Assembly (NCBI GenBank): GCA_023132155.1
Contig: JAGLYP010000030.1
Coordinates: forward strand, 1 to 35,818
Source: Candidatus Parcubacteria bacterium
Lineage (GTDB): Bacteria > Patescibacteriota > Patescibacteriia > Patescibacteriales > UBA12075
Length of the DNA stretch: 35,818 nt
Direction: 5' to 3'
Positions 15,803-23,642 of this stretch are shown piece after piece. The position numbers and the translations under genes are program-made. The notes beneath the pieces were generated by a model, which did not search any database, was not told the origin of the DNA, and saw only the letters and a program-made list of their open reading frames with translations. Positions within the stretch are counted from its first letter, which is position 1. Every line of letters starts with the position of its first letter.

Positions 15803-16038
15803 TCTATAATCTCAATCTTCTCACCTCTTGATAATTTTTTTATTCTACACTCTTCTTTTAAGGCGCTGGATTTACTTTTTTTCCTGCTTGAATATGCCAA
15901 TTTTACCGGGCGCCTGCCTTTTGTATATTTGGCTCCCAAGTTTGAAGTGTTATGTTCTTTAACTCGCCTTTTAAGATTGCTTGTAATTCCGGTATAAAAT
16001 GTTTTGTCTCTGCATCGCAGGATGTATATATGCCACAT
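15784..16038 (-). CDS. Small GIY-YIG nuclease-domain protein (YhbQ-like)
   Basis: 84 aa. WHIYILRCRDKTFYTGITSN contains the Y-I and Y-T-G halves of the GIY-YIG motif; R25 in LKRRVKEHN is the conserved catalytic Arg, and the Glu in LKEECRIKKLSRGEKIEII is the likely metal ligand. The length fits a free-standing single domain. Its ATG follows the stop codon of the AbrB-like gene without a gap (TAG ATG), so the two are almost certainly co-translated. It is clearly different in sequence from the GIY-YIG protein at 3075-3374. The biological role is unknown; the pairing with a small DNA-binding protein recalls a toxin-antitoxin layout (inference only). Confidence 0.85.
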   Translation of the reverse strand: MWHIYILRCRDKTFYTGITSNLKRRVKEHNTSNLGAKYTKGRRPVKLAYSSRKKSKSSALKEECRIKKLSRGEKIEIIENKRRP

Positions 16039-16209
16039 CTATTTCTCCCAATCCTCAATCACGATTTTCTTCCCTATTTTCCTAAGCACAAATTTCTGCC
16101 TCTCGCTCCAGCCTAAATCTTTAATGAATTCTTTTGGGATAATGCAATAATAACTGCCTGAACCGGTTTTGGTTAATTTTCTGATATTTTTAGATGAATA
16201 TGATTTCAT
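16039..16209 (-). CDS. AbrB/MazE/SpoVT-type DNA-binding protein
   Basis: 56 aa from the ATG at 16209 (MKSYSSKNIRKLTKTGSGSY...). RKLTKTGSGSYYCIIPKEFI followed by KDLGWSERQKFVLRKIGKKI has the SpoVT-AbrB swapped-hairpin pattern: strand, 'IPKE', helix, 'LGW..GQK'-like turn, strand. The frame stays open for 60 codons upstream, but that part runs through the promoter and a palindrome, so the inner start is chosen. The predicted TATAAT lies 52 bases upstream, with a 24-base palindrome between it and the start codon. Such proteins act as antitoxins or transition-state regulators and commonly bind their own promoter. It is directly followed by the GIY-YIG gene. Confidence 0.82.
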   Translation of the reverse strand: MKSYSSKNIRKLTKTGSGSYYCIIPKEFIKDLGWSERQKFVLRKIGKKIVIEDWEK

Positions 16210-16233
16210 AAAAATATTTTTTAAAAAATAAAA

Positions 16234-16257
16234 ATGTACGTACATGTGTACGTACAT
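16234..16257. promoter_or_regulatory. Palindromic operator at the AbrB-GIY-YIG promoter (copy 1)
   Basis: Arms ATGTACGTAC and GTACGTACAT around a 4-base centre (ATGT); complementarity extends three more A/T pairs outward. It lies 3 bases downstream of the -10 hexamer, where a bound protein would block transcription start. A near-identical site occurs at 31851-31874 in the same position relative to another promoter. Confidence 0.75.
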
Positions 16258-16260
16258 TTT

Positions 16261-16266
16261 ATTATA
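16261..16266 (-). promoter_or_regulatory. Extended -10 promoter of the AbrB-GIY-YIG pair
   Basis: The minus strand reads TTTTGCTATAAT, a perfect -10 with TG-N extension. The start would fall inside the palindrome just downstream. Confidence 0.6.
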
Positions 16267-16326
16267 GCAAAAAATAATAATATAGGGAACAGGCATTTTT
16301 TCTTTGCGTATCTTAATAATTTTTGA

Positions 16327-16332
16327 TATAAT
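16327..16332 (+). promoter_or_regulatory. Extended -10 promoter of the glycan operon
   Basis: The plus strand reads TTTTTGATATAAT: TG-A-TATAAT. The transcript would start near 16339 and have a structured leader of about 130 bases, with a hairpin from AATAAGAAA/TTTCTTATT, a five-codon frame starting ATGCCCAAAGGGCAC, and the large inverted repeat at 16397-16452. Confidence 0.55.
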
Positions 16333-16396
16333 TACAAATAAGAAACGATAATTTCTTATTTTTATATACAAGTTATGCCCAAAGGGCACTAACAGT

Positions 16397-16452
16397 AGTC
16401 GGGAATATTCTCAGCCCGAGGCTGATCCGCCTCGGGAGGAAAATTCCTTGAC
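16397..16452. repeat. Long imperfect hairpin before the GH130 gene
   Basis: An outer stem AGTCGGGAAT / ATTCCTTGACT encloses an inner perfect 8-bp stem CCCGAGGC (16415-16422) / GCCTCGGG (16429-16436). It ends 17 bases before the GH130 ATG. There is no T-run, so it is not a terminator; it looks like a REP-type palindromic repeat or a leader structure. Confidence 0.7.
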
Positions 16453-16469
16453 TATAAATTTTTTTTCTT

Positions 16470-17501
16470 ATGATAGAAGTAAAAAAACACGGAGTAATTC
16501 TTAAACCGACCAAGCTTGCTTTTGAAAGCAAATGCGTTTTTAATCCCGGCATCTATCAAGACGGAAAACAAGTGCATGTTATCTATCGCGCCTTGGACGA
16601 AGAATATCTTTCTTGTTTCGGTTACGCGCGGCTTGACGGACCGACTAAAGTAGTTGAACGTTGGAAAAAACCTTTTGCCGTTCCTAAATACAAATATGAA
16701 AAAAGCGGCATTGAAGATCCGCGTATTGTAAAAATCAACGATACTTTTTATATGCCTTATGTCGCCCATGACGGTAAAAACGCGATAATTGCTTGTATGC
16801 GCGGAAAAAACCTCTTTGATTTAAAAAGAGCCGGTATAATCGGCCCCATAATGAGCTACCGCAAGGCAAGCCAATTATTCCAATTTTCAAAATTAAAAGA
16901 CGACTATTATTTTTTCTCAAGCTTTTATGAAAAATACGCTGGCAAAAACGTCTTGATTTGGGAAAAAGACTGCGTATTTTTCCCTGAAAAAATTCGCGGC
17001 CGCATAGCTTTGCTCCACAGGGTTTTACCGGACATACAAATCGCCAGAGTTGAAAGCTTTAAAATGTATAAAGATAAAAATTATTGGCATAACCATATCC
17101 ATCACTTGGGAAAACATGTTGTTTTGGAGGGCAGATACGGCTGGGAAGCGCGCCATATCGGCGCAGGCGCGCCGCCGATTAAAACCAAAAAAGGCTGGCT
17201 TTTAATATATCATGGCGTTGAGCCGAGAAACAAAGGACGGCTTTATACGGCAGGCGCGGCTCTTTTAAACTTGCGCGATCCCAAAAAAGTTATCGGACGA
17301 TTGCCTTATCCTTTATTTTCTCCTGATGAAAAATACGAACGAGAAGGACATGTGAACAACGTTGTCTTTCCTACCGGCACCGCTTTGTTCGGTAATCAAT
17401 TATATATATACTATGGCACTTCCGACACTTATGTCGCAGCTGCAAGCGTTAATATAAATAATTTAATTAAAGAACTGATAAAATACCCTGAAAAATCTTA
17501 A
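16470..17501 (+). CDS. Glycoside hydrolase family 130 protein (mannoside phosphorylase-like)
   Basis: 343 aa, the usual length of GH130. Family landmarks: NPGIYQDGKQVHVIYRAL near the N-terminus; GIEDPRI, which contains the Asp expected to act as general acid; ARHIGAGAPPIKTKKGWLLI followed by YHGV; and NNVVFPTGTALFGNQLYIYY near the end of the five-bladed propeller. GH130 enzymes mostly phosphorolyse beta-mannosides (beta-1,4-Man-Glc, beta-1,2-mannan), and the retained basic/His residues around HIGAGAPPI fit a phosphorylase, though the exact linkage cannot be read. It is cytoplasmic (no signal peptide). No clear Shine-Dalgarno precedes the ATG. It is first in an operon with a GT4 fusion and an (alpha/alpha)6 enzyme. 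Confidence 0.88.
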   Translation: MIEVKKHGVILKPTKLAFESKCVFNPGIYQDGKQVHVIYRALDEEYLSCFGYARLDGPTKVVERWKKPFAVPKYKYEKSGIEDPRIVKINDTFYMPYVAHDGKNAIIACMRGKNLFDLKRAGIIGPIMSYRKASQLFQFSKLKDDYYFFSSFYEKYAGKNVLIWEKDCVFFPEKIRGRIALLHRVLPDIQIARVESFKMYKDKNYWHNHIHHLGKHVVLEGRYGWEARHIGAGAPPIKTKKGWLLIYHGVEPRNKGRLYTAGAALLNLRDPKKVIGRLPYPLFSPDEKYEREGHVNNVVFPTGTALFGNQLYIYYGTSDTYVAAASVNINNLIKELIKYPEKS

Positions 17502-17520
17502 TTTGCCGTTCTTCGCCTAT

Positions 17521-19758
17521 ATGACAAAAGTAAAAAATCCATCAATCCTATATGTATCAAGCTTTCCTCCCAGGGAATGCGGCATTGCCACCTTTACCCA
17601 GGATTTGACTAACGCAATGGACAAGGAGTTTAATCCTGAAATAAAGAGCAAAATTTTGGCAATCAATGATAATGGTACGTCAATTTACAATTACCCGCGC
17701 AAAGTCGCCAAACAAATCAATGAAACCGAAATGGAAGACTATATTAATCGCGCGAATGAAATAAATAAAAGCCCTGATATAAAATTAGTTAATATCCAGC
17801 ATGAATATGGATTATTCGGCGGCGAGCAAGGCGAATATTTGCTTCCTTTTTTAGAGCTCTTAAAAAAGCCTGTCATCATTACCATGCATACTGTTCTGCC
17901 TCACCCGGGAGATAAAATGAAAAAAATCGGCAAGCTGATTTCAGAAAAATCCTTTGGCACGATTGTTATGAATCACGCGGCTAAAGACATATTAATAGAA
18001 AAATACGGAATCAAAAAAAATAAAGTGCATGTTATTCCGCATGGCGTCCATCATATCGCTTTTCCGTCCGGCAGACGATCCAAGAAAAAAATGCACCTGC
18101 AAAATCGTACAATACTTTTGACTTTCGGAATGATCAGCCGCGATAAAGGCATTGAATACGCTATTGAAGCTTTGCCGAAAATCGTTGAAAAATACCCGGA
18201 TATTTTATACTTGATAATCGGAGCGACTCATCCGGTTGTAAGAAGGCAGGAAGGCGAGAAATATCGCAACAAATTAAAAAAATTAATTGTTAAGCATAAG
18301 CTTACCAAGCATGTTAAATTCTACAATAAATATCTGGAACTGGGTGAACTTATTGACTATTTAAAAGCGACTGATATTTATATTTACCCTATGCTTTCCC
18401 GCGATCAAGCTTCCAGCGGCTCCTTGTCTTATGCCATGTCATGCGGCTGCCCTTGTGTTGTTACCCCCAGCCAATATGCTAAAAGCGTAATTAATAATGA
18501 ACGCGGCAGATTTACGCGCTTTAGAAATTCCAAAGACATTGAAAAAGCCTTGGATGAAATTATTAGCAACGCGAAGTTAAGAAAAAAAATGAAAAAAAAT
18601 AATTATTTCTATACCCGCCATATGACTTGGCAGAATGTCGCGCTTTCTTATTTTAAAATTTTTAATCAATACGCGAAAATAGTTCCCAAAGAAAAAGGCA
18701 AATTTCCGCCGATTAATCTTGATTACATTAAAAACCTGACTGACGCTTTCGGCATGATCCAATTTGCCAACCATACCAAGCCGGATATCCATTCCGGCTA
18801 CTGTCTGGATGACAACGCGCGCGCGCTTTTCGGCTGCGCCCGGCAATACAAACAAAAAAAATTAAAAAGCACGCTTGACTTGATTAACATTTATTTAAAA
18901 TTTATAAAATATACCCTAAAATCAAACGGCAGATTCCATAATTTCGTAAGCTACAACGGCAGTTTCATTGACAGGACGGAAAGCGACGATTCTTTTGGAC
19001 GCGCCATTTGGGCTTTAGGCTATATTATTAACGCCCAACACCTGCCGGAAGACATGCGCGAAAGCGCGGCGAAAATATTTAAAAAATCAATCAAGCGCGC
19101 GAATGAACTGCAATCACTTAGGGCAATGGCTTTTACAATCACGGGACTCTCGCATTTAGAGGAAAAAGATTTTATAAAATTCAAAATTAATTCTGAAAAA
19201 ATAAATAATTATATTAAACTGCTAAGTGATAGCCTAATAGAACATTTTGACAGCACAATTAACAGACAAAACAATAATTGGCATTGGTTTGAAGATTGCT
19301 TAACCTATTCAAACTACAAACTGCCGGAAGCGCTTTTCAGGGCTTACAAAAAAACCAAAGATAAAAAATATTTGAAAGTCGCGGAAAAAAGCCTTAATTT
19401 TTTGAATAACATCACTTTTGAAAAAAAAGATGTCTTTTCTCCAATCGGACAAGACGGCTGGTATTTCAGAAACGGCAAACGCTCATATTTTGACCAGCAG
19501 CCGGAAGACGCCGCTACCGCGGTTGAGGCTTTAGTGGCCGCCAACGCGATTACAAAAAAGAAAAAATATTTAAAGCAGGCGGAAATCGCCTTTCAATGGT
19601 TCCTTGGAAAAAATCATCTTAATCAAATGGTATATGACGAAGCCACCGGCGGCTGTTATGACGGGCTTGGAAAATACTCGCTTAACTTCAATCAGGGAGC
19701 GGAGTCAACTATTTCTTATTTTTTAGCGAGATTGGCTATTGAGAGGATTTATGAATGA
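17521..19758 (+). CDS. Family 4 glycosyltransferase fused to an (alpha/alpha)6 glycosidase-like domain
   Basis: 745 aa from the ATG at 17521, 19 bases after the GH130 stop (a TTG at 17503 is in frame but less likely). The N-terminal half (about 1-385) is GT-B: VSSFPPRECGIATFTQDLTN, VNIQHEYGLFGGEQGEYLL, ITMHTVLP, HVIPHGVHH, LTFGMISRDKGIEYAIEALP and the donor-site region SRDQASSGSLSYAMSCGCPC, which departs from the usual E-x7-E. The C-terminal half (about 405-745) is helix-rich with CLDDNARALFG, GRAIWALGYI, NWHWFEDCLTYSNYKLPEAL and NFNQGAESTISYFLA, like (alpha/alpha)6-barrel enzymes. No signal peptide. Next to a GH130 gene this suggests synthesis and trimming or turnover of one mannose-type glycan in the same cell; the substrate is inferred from context only. 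Confidence 0.85.
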   Translation: MTKVKNPSILYVSSFPPRECGIATFTQDLTNAMDKEFNPEIKSKILAINDNGTSIYNYPRKVAKQINETEMEDYINRANEINKSPDIKLVNIQHEYGLFGGEQGEYLLPFLELLKKPVIITMHTVLPHPGDKMKKIGKLISEKSFGTIVMNHAAKDILIEKYGIKKNKVHVIPHGVHHIAFPSGRRSKKKMHLQNRTILLTFGMISRDKGIEYAIEALPKIVEKYPDILYLIIGATHPVVRRQEGEKYRNKLKKLIVKHKLTKHVKFYNKYLELGELIDYLKATDIYIYPMLSRDQASSGSLSYAMSCGCPCVVTPSQYAKSVINNERGRFTRFRNSKDIEKALDEIISNAKLRKKMKKNNYFYTRHMTWQNVALSYFKIFNQYAKIVPKEKGKFPPINLDYIKNLTDAFGMIQFANHTKPDIHSGYCLDDNARALFGCARQYKQKKLKSTLDLINIYLKFIKYTLKSNGRFHNFVSYNGSFIDRTESDDSFGRAIWALGYIINAQHLPEDMRESAAKIFKKSIKRANELQSLRAMAFTITGLSHLEEKDFIKFKINSEKINNYIKLLSDSLIEHFDSTINRQNNNWHWFEDCLTYSNYKLPEALFRAYKKTKDKKYLKVAEKSLNFLNNITFEKKDVFSPIGQDGWYFRNGKRSYFDQQPEDAATAVEALVAANAITKKKKYLKQAEIAFQWFLGKNHLNQMVYDEATGGCYDGLGKYSLNFNQGAESTISYFLARLAIERIYE

Positions 19759-19877
19759 TTTCCAGGCTCATCCCATTTTTTATTTTAATATTTATTATAT
19801 AATTCGTATTATAGATTTCTCCTCGCTACCGCTCGTCGAAATGACAAAGAAAGGTGTGTCGGGAATGACAGAAGATA
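19759..19877. other. Intergenic gap with repeat remnant
   Basis: 119 bases. The middle part (about 19820-19870) has CTCGCTACCGCTCGTCGAAATGACAAAG and GTCGGGAATGACAG-type words of the kind seen in dispersed palindromic repeats, but no second copy occurs in this window. No terminator is present, so the operon probably reads through. Confidence 0.4.
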
Positions 19878-20456
19878 ATGAAACTATTAAGACAAATATA
19901 CTACAAAATAAAATGCAATAAAATAATAAAAAAACACGCGAATTATAAGCGTGAAAAATATGAAGACAGAAATGTATTGGAAGGCATTATTTTTCCTTAC
20001 ATGCTTGCGTATCACAATCCGGAAACCATTCTTGATATTGGCAGAGAAGATAATCAAAAATTTTACAACGACTTTTTTGCCAACAGGGAGCTTTGGACTC
20101 TTGATTTAAATCCTAAACACAGAAAATTCGGCGCCAAAAATCATGTTACTGACGATGTTGTTAACATCAAAAAACATTTTAAAAATAATTATTTTGATTT
20201 TATTTTAATGAACGGGGTATTCGGCTGGGGGCTGGATGACGAAAAAAAAATTCAAAGCGCGTTTGAGGGAATTTATAAAATTTTAAAACCGAACGGAATA
20301 TTTATTTTGGGATATAATGACGAAATTTTTCCTTTTAAAAAAATTAACGGATTGAATAAGTTGAAAAAATACAATTTCAAACCATTAAAAAATTCTTCTT
20401 TTAAATGTGTTAACGGCGAACATACTTATGATTTTTATATAAAAATTAAAGAATAA
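19878..20456 (+). CDS. Class I SAM-dependent methyltransferase-like protein
   Basis: 192 aa. After a basic N-terminus, PETILDIGREDNQKFYNDFF fits motif I, though the glycine loop is reduced. LWTLDLNPKHRKFG fits the acidic end of strand 2, NYFDFILMNGVFGWGLDDEKK fits motif IV, and IYKILKPNGIFILGYND fits the 'LkPGG' motif. The overall order matches Rossmann-fold methyltransferases, but the short glycine loop leaves activity uncertain. It lies inside the glycan operon, 4 bases before the glycosidase gene, so modification of a sugar or lipid acceptor is a reasonable guess. The start is not decided by a strong Shine-Dalgarno. Confidence 0.7.
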   Translation: MKLLRQIYYKIKCNKIIKKHANYKREKYEDRNVLEGIIFPYMLAYHNPETILDIGREDNQKFYNDFFANRELWTLDLNPKHRKFGAKNHVTDDVVNIKKHFKNNYFDFILMNGVFGWGLDDEKKIQSAFEGIYKILKPNGIFILGYNDEIFPFKKINGLNKLKKYNFKPLKNSSFKCVNGEHTYDFYIKIKE

Positions 20457-20460
20457 ATCT

Positions 20461-21630
20461 ATGTCAATCAAGGAGGATGCTTATAAAAAAGCCGTCGCGG
20501 TTTTGGAGGCCTGCGCGACAAAAAAAGGTTTTTACGCTTCCGGGCTTAGGGGCGGATACGAAGCTGTTTGGGCGCGCGATTCTATGATTGCGGCGCTGGG
20601 CGCGAGTCTTGTTGAAAATAAATTCAAACTCACCTTTGCATACAGCTTGCGCAATCTTAAAGAATGGCAAACCGTAAACGGACAAATCCCTAATTGCGTC
20701 GGTTCTTACAATTTGGACAGGCGCTCTGATAAAACTTACAACACTATTGACTCATCCCTGTGGTTTATAATCGGCTCTTACATTTTCGCTGAAAAATATA
20801 ATTCTCATGGCTTGTTTAAGGAACACAAAAAAACTATTGCCCGCGCTTTAATATGGCTTAAATATCAAGATCCGAATGAAGACGGATTGCTTTCACAGCT
20901 GCCGACAATGGATTGGCAGGACGCTTTTCCGCATAAATACGGCAATGTAACTAACACGCAAGCTCTTTATTATTTTGTTTTAAAATTAGTCGGCAACAAA
21001 AAACAGGCCGAGCATATGAAAAAAGTTACTAACGGTGATATTGAAGCCTACTTAAAATTATATGATAAAAAACTCGGGTATTATCTGCCTTGGAATTGGA
21101 AAAACCATGACGGCGACCGCGAGCAAGAAGAATGGTTTGATTCGCTTGGCAACATTCTGGCAATTCTTACCGGGCTCGCGAAAAAAGATATCGCCTTAAG
21201 CATCTTACGGCATATTAAAAAAGAAAAAATTAACGAGCCCTTTGCTTTAAAAGCGATTTGGCCGCCGATTAAGCCAGGCGACAAAGAATGGCATTCTTAT
21301 TTTTCCAAATGCGACGCTCGCGAACCATACCACTATCTAAACGGCGGCGTTTGGCCGTTCATCGGCGGATTTTATGTTGCCGCGCTTATTAAAATGAAAA
21401 AACACAAAGAAGCGCTATCAGAACTGGAAAAACTTGCCAAAGCCAATTTGCAAAAACTTGATATCAGCGCAATACAAAAAAGACGGCTTAAAGGTAAATA
21501 CGAATTTAATGAATGGCTGGATGGCCGTACAGGCAAACCAAAAGGCGAACCTTATCAAGCTTGGTCGGCGGGAATGTATATTTACGCCTATAGTTGCGTC
21601 AAAGAAAGAAAAGCGATTTATTTTGAATAA
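20461..21630 (+). CDS. (alpha/alpha)6-barrel glycoside hydrolase, GH15/GH63/GH100-like
   Basis: 389 aa, cytoplasmic. Motifs: EAVWARDSMIAALGASLV near the N-terminus (the 'W-x-RD' substrate-binding loop), TYNTIDSSLWFIIGSYIF, DGLLSQLPTMDWQDAFP with a candidate acid Asp, YHYLNGGVWPFIGGFYVAAL, and FNEWLDGRTGKPKGEPYQAW followed by SAGMYIYA with a candidate catalytic Glu. These resemble amylo-alpha-1,6-glucosidase and neutral-invertase-like enzymes, but family and substrate cannot be fixed by eye. It ends the operon, and its TAA lies inside the shared terminator stem. With GH130 and the GT4 fusion it probably acts on the same intracellular glycan. Confidence 0.78.
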   Translation: MSIKEDAYKKAVAVLEACATKKGFYASGLRGGYEAVWARDSMIAALGASLVENKFKLTFAYSLRNLKEWQTVNGQIPNCVGSYNLDRRSDKTYNTIDSSLWFIIGSYIFAEKYNSHGLFKEHKKTIARALIWLKYQDPNEDGLLSQLPTMDWQDAFPHKYGNVTNTQALYYFVLKLVGNKKQAEHMKKVTNGDIEAYLKLYDKKLGYYLPWNWKNHDGDREQEEWFDSLGNILAILTGLAKKDIALSILRHIKKEKINEPFALKAIWPPIKPGDKEWHSYFSKCDAREPYHYLNGGVWPFIGGFYVAALIKMKKHKEALSELEKLAKANLQKLDISAIQKRRLKGKYEFNEWLDGRTGKPKGEPYQAWSAGMYIYAYSCVKERKAIYFE

Positions 21631-21662
21631 CCCCGCCCCTCGCGAAGGGCGGGGTTATTTTT
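21628..21662. terminator. Bidirectional terminator containing both convergent stop codons
   Basis: A ten-base perfect stem AACCCCGCCC (21629-21638) / GGGCGGGGTT (21647-21656) with loop CTCGCGAA, followed by T-runs on the plus strand. The stop codon of the glycosidase (21628-21630) and of prfB (21655-21657) both overlap the stem ends. Confidence 0.9.
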
Positions 21663-22749
21663 GCATCCAGCGCAAATACGCTTCCATAAACGGAGCTAGG
21701 TGTCCATCCAAAACCCCGTCAATATCCTGGGTTTCGTGCTTGGTGCGATGATCTTTCACCATTTTATAAGGCTGCATGACATACGACCTGATTTGTTTGC
21801 CCCATTCCGCTTTTTCCGCTTCTCCGCGAAGCTTTAATTCTTTAGCTTCTTTTTTTTCTTCTTCCAGTTTAAATAATTTTGATTTTAAAATTTTTAACGC
21901 GGTTTCTTTATTCTGATGCTGGCTTCTTTCGTTTTGGCAAGTAGCGATAATACCGCTTGGCTTATGCTTTATTCTAACGGCTGAATCGGTTGTGTTAACG
22001 CCTTGTCCGCCCGGTCCTGATGACTTAAACACGTCAATCCGTAAATCGCTTTCATTTATTTCTACTGTCTCGGTATCTGGTAATTCCGGAATTACTTCTA
22101 CTAAAGCGAAAGAAGTATGCCTCATTGCTTCCGCGTCAAAAGGCGAAATACGCACCAAACGATGCACTCCTGATTCGCTTTTTAAATATCCATAAGCCCA
22201 GCGCCCTCTAATATTGTAAGTCGCGCTCTTAATTCCCGCTTCATTGCCAACTGTTCGATCAACAATCTCCGCTTTCCAATTCATTTTCTCAACAAAACGC
22301 AAAAACATGCGCTCCAAAATCTGCGTCCAATCTTGCGCGTCTACTCCGCCTGTACCTGCATGAAGTGATAAAATAACATTGCTTTCATCGTATTTAGCCG
22401 AAAACATCACATAAAATTCCAATTTTTCATATTGCTTTTTAAACTTTTGATATTGCGCGCGCGCCTCTTCGTCTAATGAATCATCTTTTAACTCAGCTGA
22501 TTCCGCCACCAATTCTTCTAAAGACCTTATTTCCGCTCGCAAATTCTCCCATTCCGCCACCTCTTTCTCAAGTTCATCCGCTTTTTGGCTAATCTCAACC
22601 GCTTTTTCCCTGTCGTCCCAAAAACCAGGCTTAGCCATCAAAACTTTCATCTCACGCGCCTCTTCTTTCTTTCGTTCAATATCCAAAAGTCGCATGGTTT
22701 TTAACACGCTTTCCCGTAAGTCTTCTATATTTTTTAGTAAATTTTCCAT
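21655..22749 (-). CDS. prfB: Peptide chain release factor 2
   Basis: 364 aa from the ATG at 22749 (MENLLKNIEDLRES...). The open frame extends 25 codons further, but that part overlaps the 3' end of the AlkD-like gene. The GGQ motif appears as FKSSGPGGQGVNTTDSAVRI and the RF2-type stop-codon anticodon SPF in RISPFDAEAMRHTSFALVEV. RF2 releases peptides at UAA and UGA. The early region MRLLDIERKKEEA corresponds to where many bacteria carry the programmed +1 frameshift; here the frame reads straight through CTT TTG GAT with no in-frame UGA, so that autoregulation is absent. The gene follows alkD by 19 bases. Confidence 0.95.
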   Translation of the reverse strand: MENLLKNIEDLRESVLKTMRLLDIERKKEEAREMKVLMAKPGFWDDREKAVEISQKADELEKEVAEWENLRAEIRSLEELVAESAELKDDSLDEEARAQYQKFKKQYEKLEFYVMFSAKYDESNVILSLHAGTGGVDAQDWTQILERMFLRFVEKMNWKAEIVDRTVGNEAGIKSATYNIRGRWAYGYLKSESGVHRLVRISPFDAEAMRHTSFALVEVIPELPDTETVEINESDLRIDVFKSSGPGGQGVNTTDSAVRIKHKPSGIIATCQNERSQHQNKETALKILKSKLFKLEEEKKEAKELKLRGEAEKAEWGKQIRSYVMQPYKMVKDHRTKHETQDIDGVLDGHLAPFMEAYLRWMQK

Positions 22750-22768
22750 AAGATTATCGACTAATTCT

Positions 22769-23494
22769 CTATTTTTTTCCCAACCCCAAATAATATTTCC
22801 TCTTCGTTTCCGGCAACCGCTCAATCGCGTATCTGAGAGTAGTTCGCGGCATTTTCAAAATATATTTATCTAAAAATCTAACTAATTCTTTCTCGCCTTG
22901 CTCTGATTTTTTTCCAACTTCTCTAAGCATCCACCCGCAAGCCTTGTGCATTAAATCATGTTTATCGTTTAAAAAAATTTCCACTAATCTAATTGTATCC
23001 CTAAAATCATTATCACGAATAAACGCAAAAGTGGAAATAATCGCAATCCGCCGATCCCAAAGCGTTTTTGATTTTGCCAGCTTGTACAAAACATCCCGCG
23101 AGTTACCCAATAAATATTCTCCGACGATATAATGGGCGCTTACATCAACCAAATCCCAATTATTAATCCAATTAGTATTTTTTAAATATAATTTATATAT
23201 TTTTTCTTTTAATTTTTCTTTTGCCTTTTTAAATTGATTAACCAAAATAATAGCCGCCGTAAAGCGATATTCATGAATTTCCGAACGCAGTAACCGCTCA
23301 ATATCTTTTAAAGGCAAATTCTCAAACTTAAGGGCCACTTTTCTCTGAACCGGAACTTTTATCCCCAAAAATATATCACCTTCGCCATATTCTCCCTTGC
23401 CTGTCTTAAAAAACCGCCGCGAAATTTCGGCTTGTTTTTTATTTGCCAATAAATCAAGTTCTTTTTTTATTGCTTTTACTTTACTCATATTCAA
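22769..23494 (-). CDS. DNA alkylation repair enzyme, AlkD-like HEAT-repeat protein
   Basis: 241 aa (an ATG two codons in gives an equivalent product). The helix-rich HEAT-repeat pattern of AlkD is clear: EGDIFLGIKVPVQRKVA, HEYRFTAAIILVNQF, NWINNWDLVDVSAHYIVGEY, LWDRRIAIISTFAFI, HDLMHKACGWMLREVGK and MPRTTLRYAIERLPE. The W..WD segment and the WxRR/GWMLRE helices correspond to the surface that holds the lesion in AlkD glycosylases for N3/N7-alkylpurines. It is probably co-transcribed with prfB and divergent from the LOG-family gene, sharing a 148-base upstream region. Confidence 0.9.
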   Translation of the reverse strand: MNMSKVKAIKKELDLLANKKQAEISRRFFKTGKGEYGEGDIFLGIKVPVQRKVALKFENLPLKDIERLLRSEIHEYRFTAAIILVNQFKKAKEKLKEKIYKLYLKNTNWINNWDLVDVSAHYIVGEYLLGNSRDVLYKLAKSKTLWDRRIAIISTFAFIRDNDFRDTIRLVEIFLNDKHDLMHKACGWMLREVGKKSEQGEKELVRFLDKYILKMPRTTLRYAIERLPETKRKYYLGLGKK

Positions 23495-23581
23495 ATTATA
23501 CTACTTTTTTGAGTTATTGTATAATTGGATCAAATTAATAATTTACCTTGCGCAAATTATTGTATTATAAAAAAATTCTAA

Positions 23582-23609
23582 TTGACATCAACCCAATTTA
23601 TGCTATAAT
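23582..23609 (+). promoter_or_regulatory. Consensus promoter of the LOG-family gene
   Basis: TTGACA at 23582-23587, a 16-base spacer ending TGC, and TATAAT at 23604-23609: perfect -35 and -10 with an extended -10. The start would be near 23616, about 27 bases before the ATG. Confidence 0.85.
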
Positions 23610-23642
23610 TTTCCATATAATAAAGCAAAAATAAAAAAACAA

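Noticed and set aside
16210-16389. 60-codon N-terminal extension of the AbrB-like protein
   Set aside because: The stretch contains the palindrome and the -10 element; SpoVT-AbrB proteins of about 56 aa are normal.
17503-17520. TTG start for the GT4 fusion protein
   Set aside because: It lies one base after the GH130 stop, without a ribosome-binding site; the ATG at 17521 fits GT4 N-termini.
22750-22824. 25-codon N-terminal extension of RF2
   Set aside because: It overlaps the end of the AlkD-like gene in another frame and has no family resemblance.
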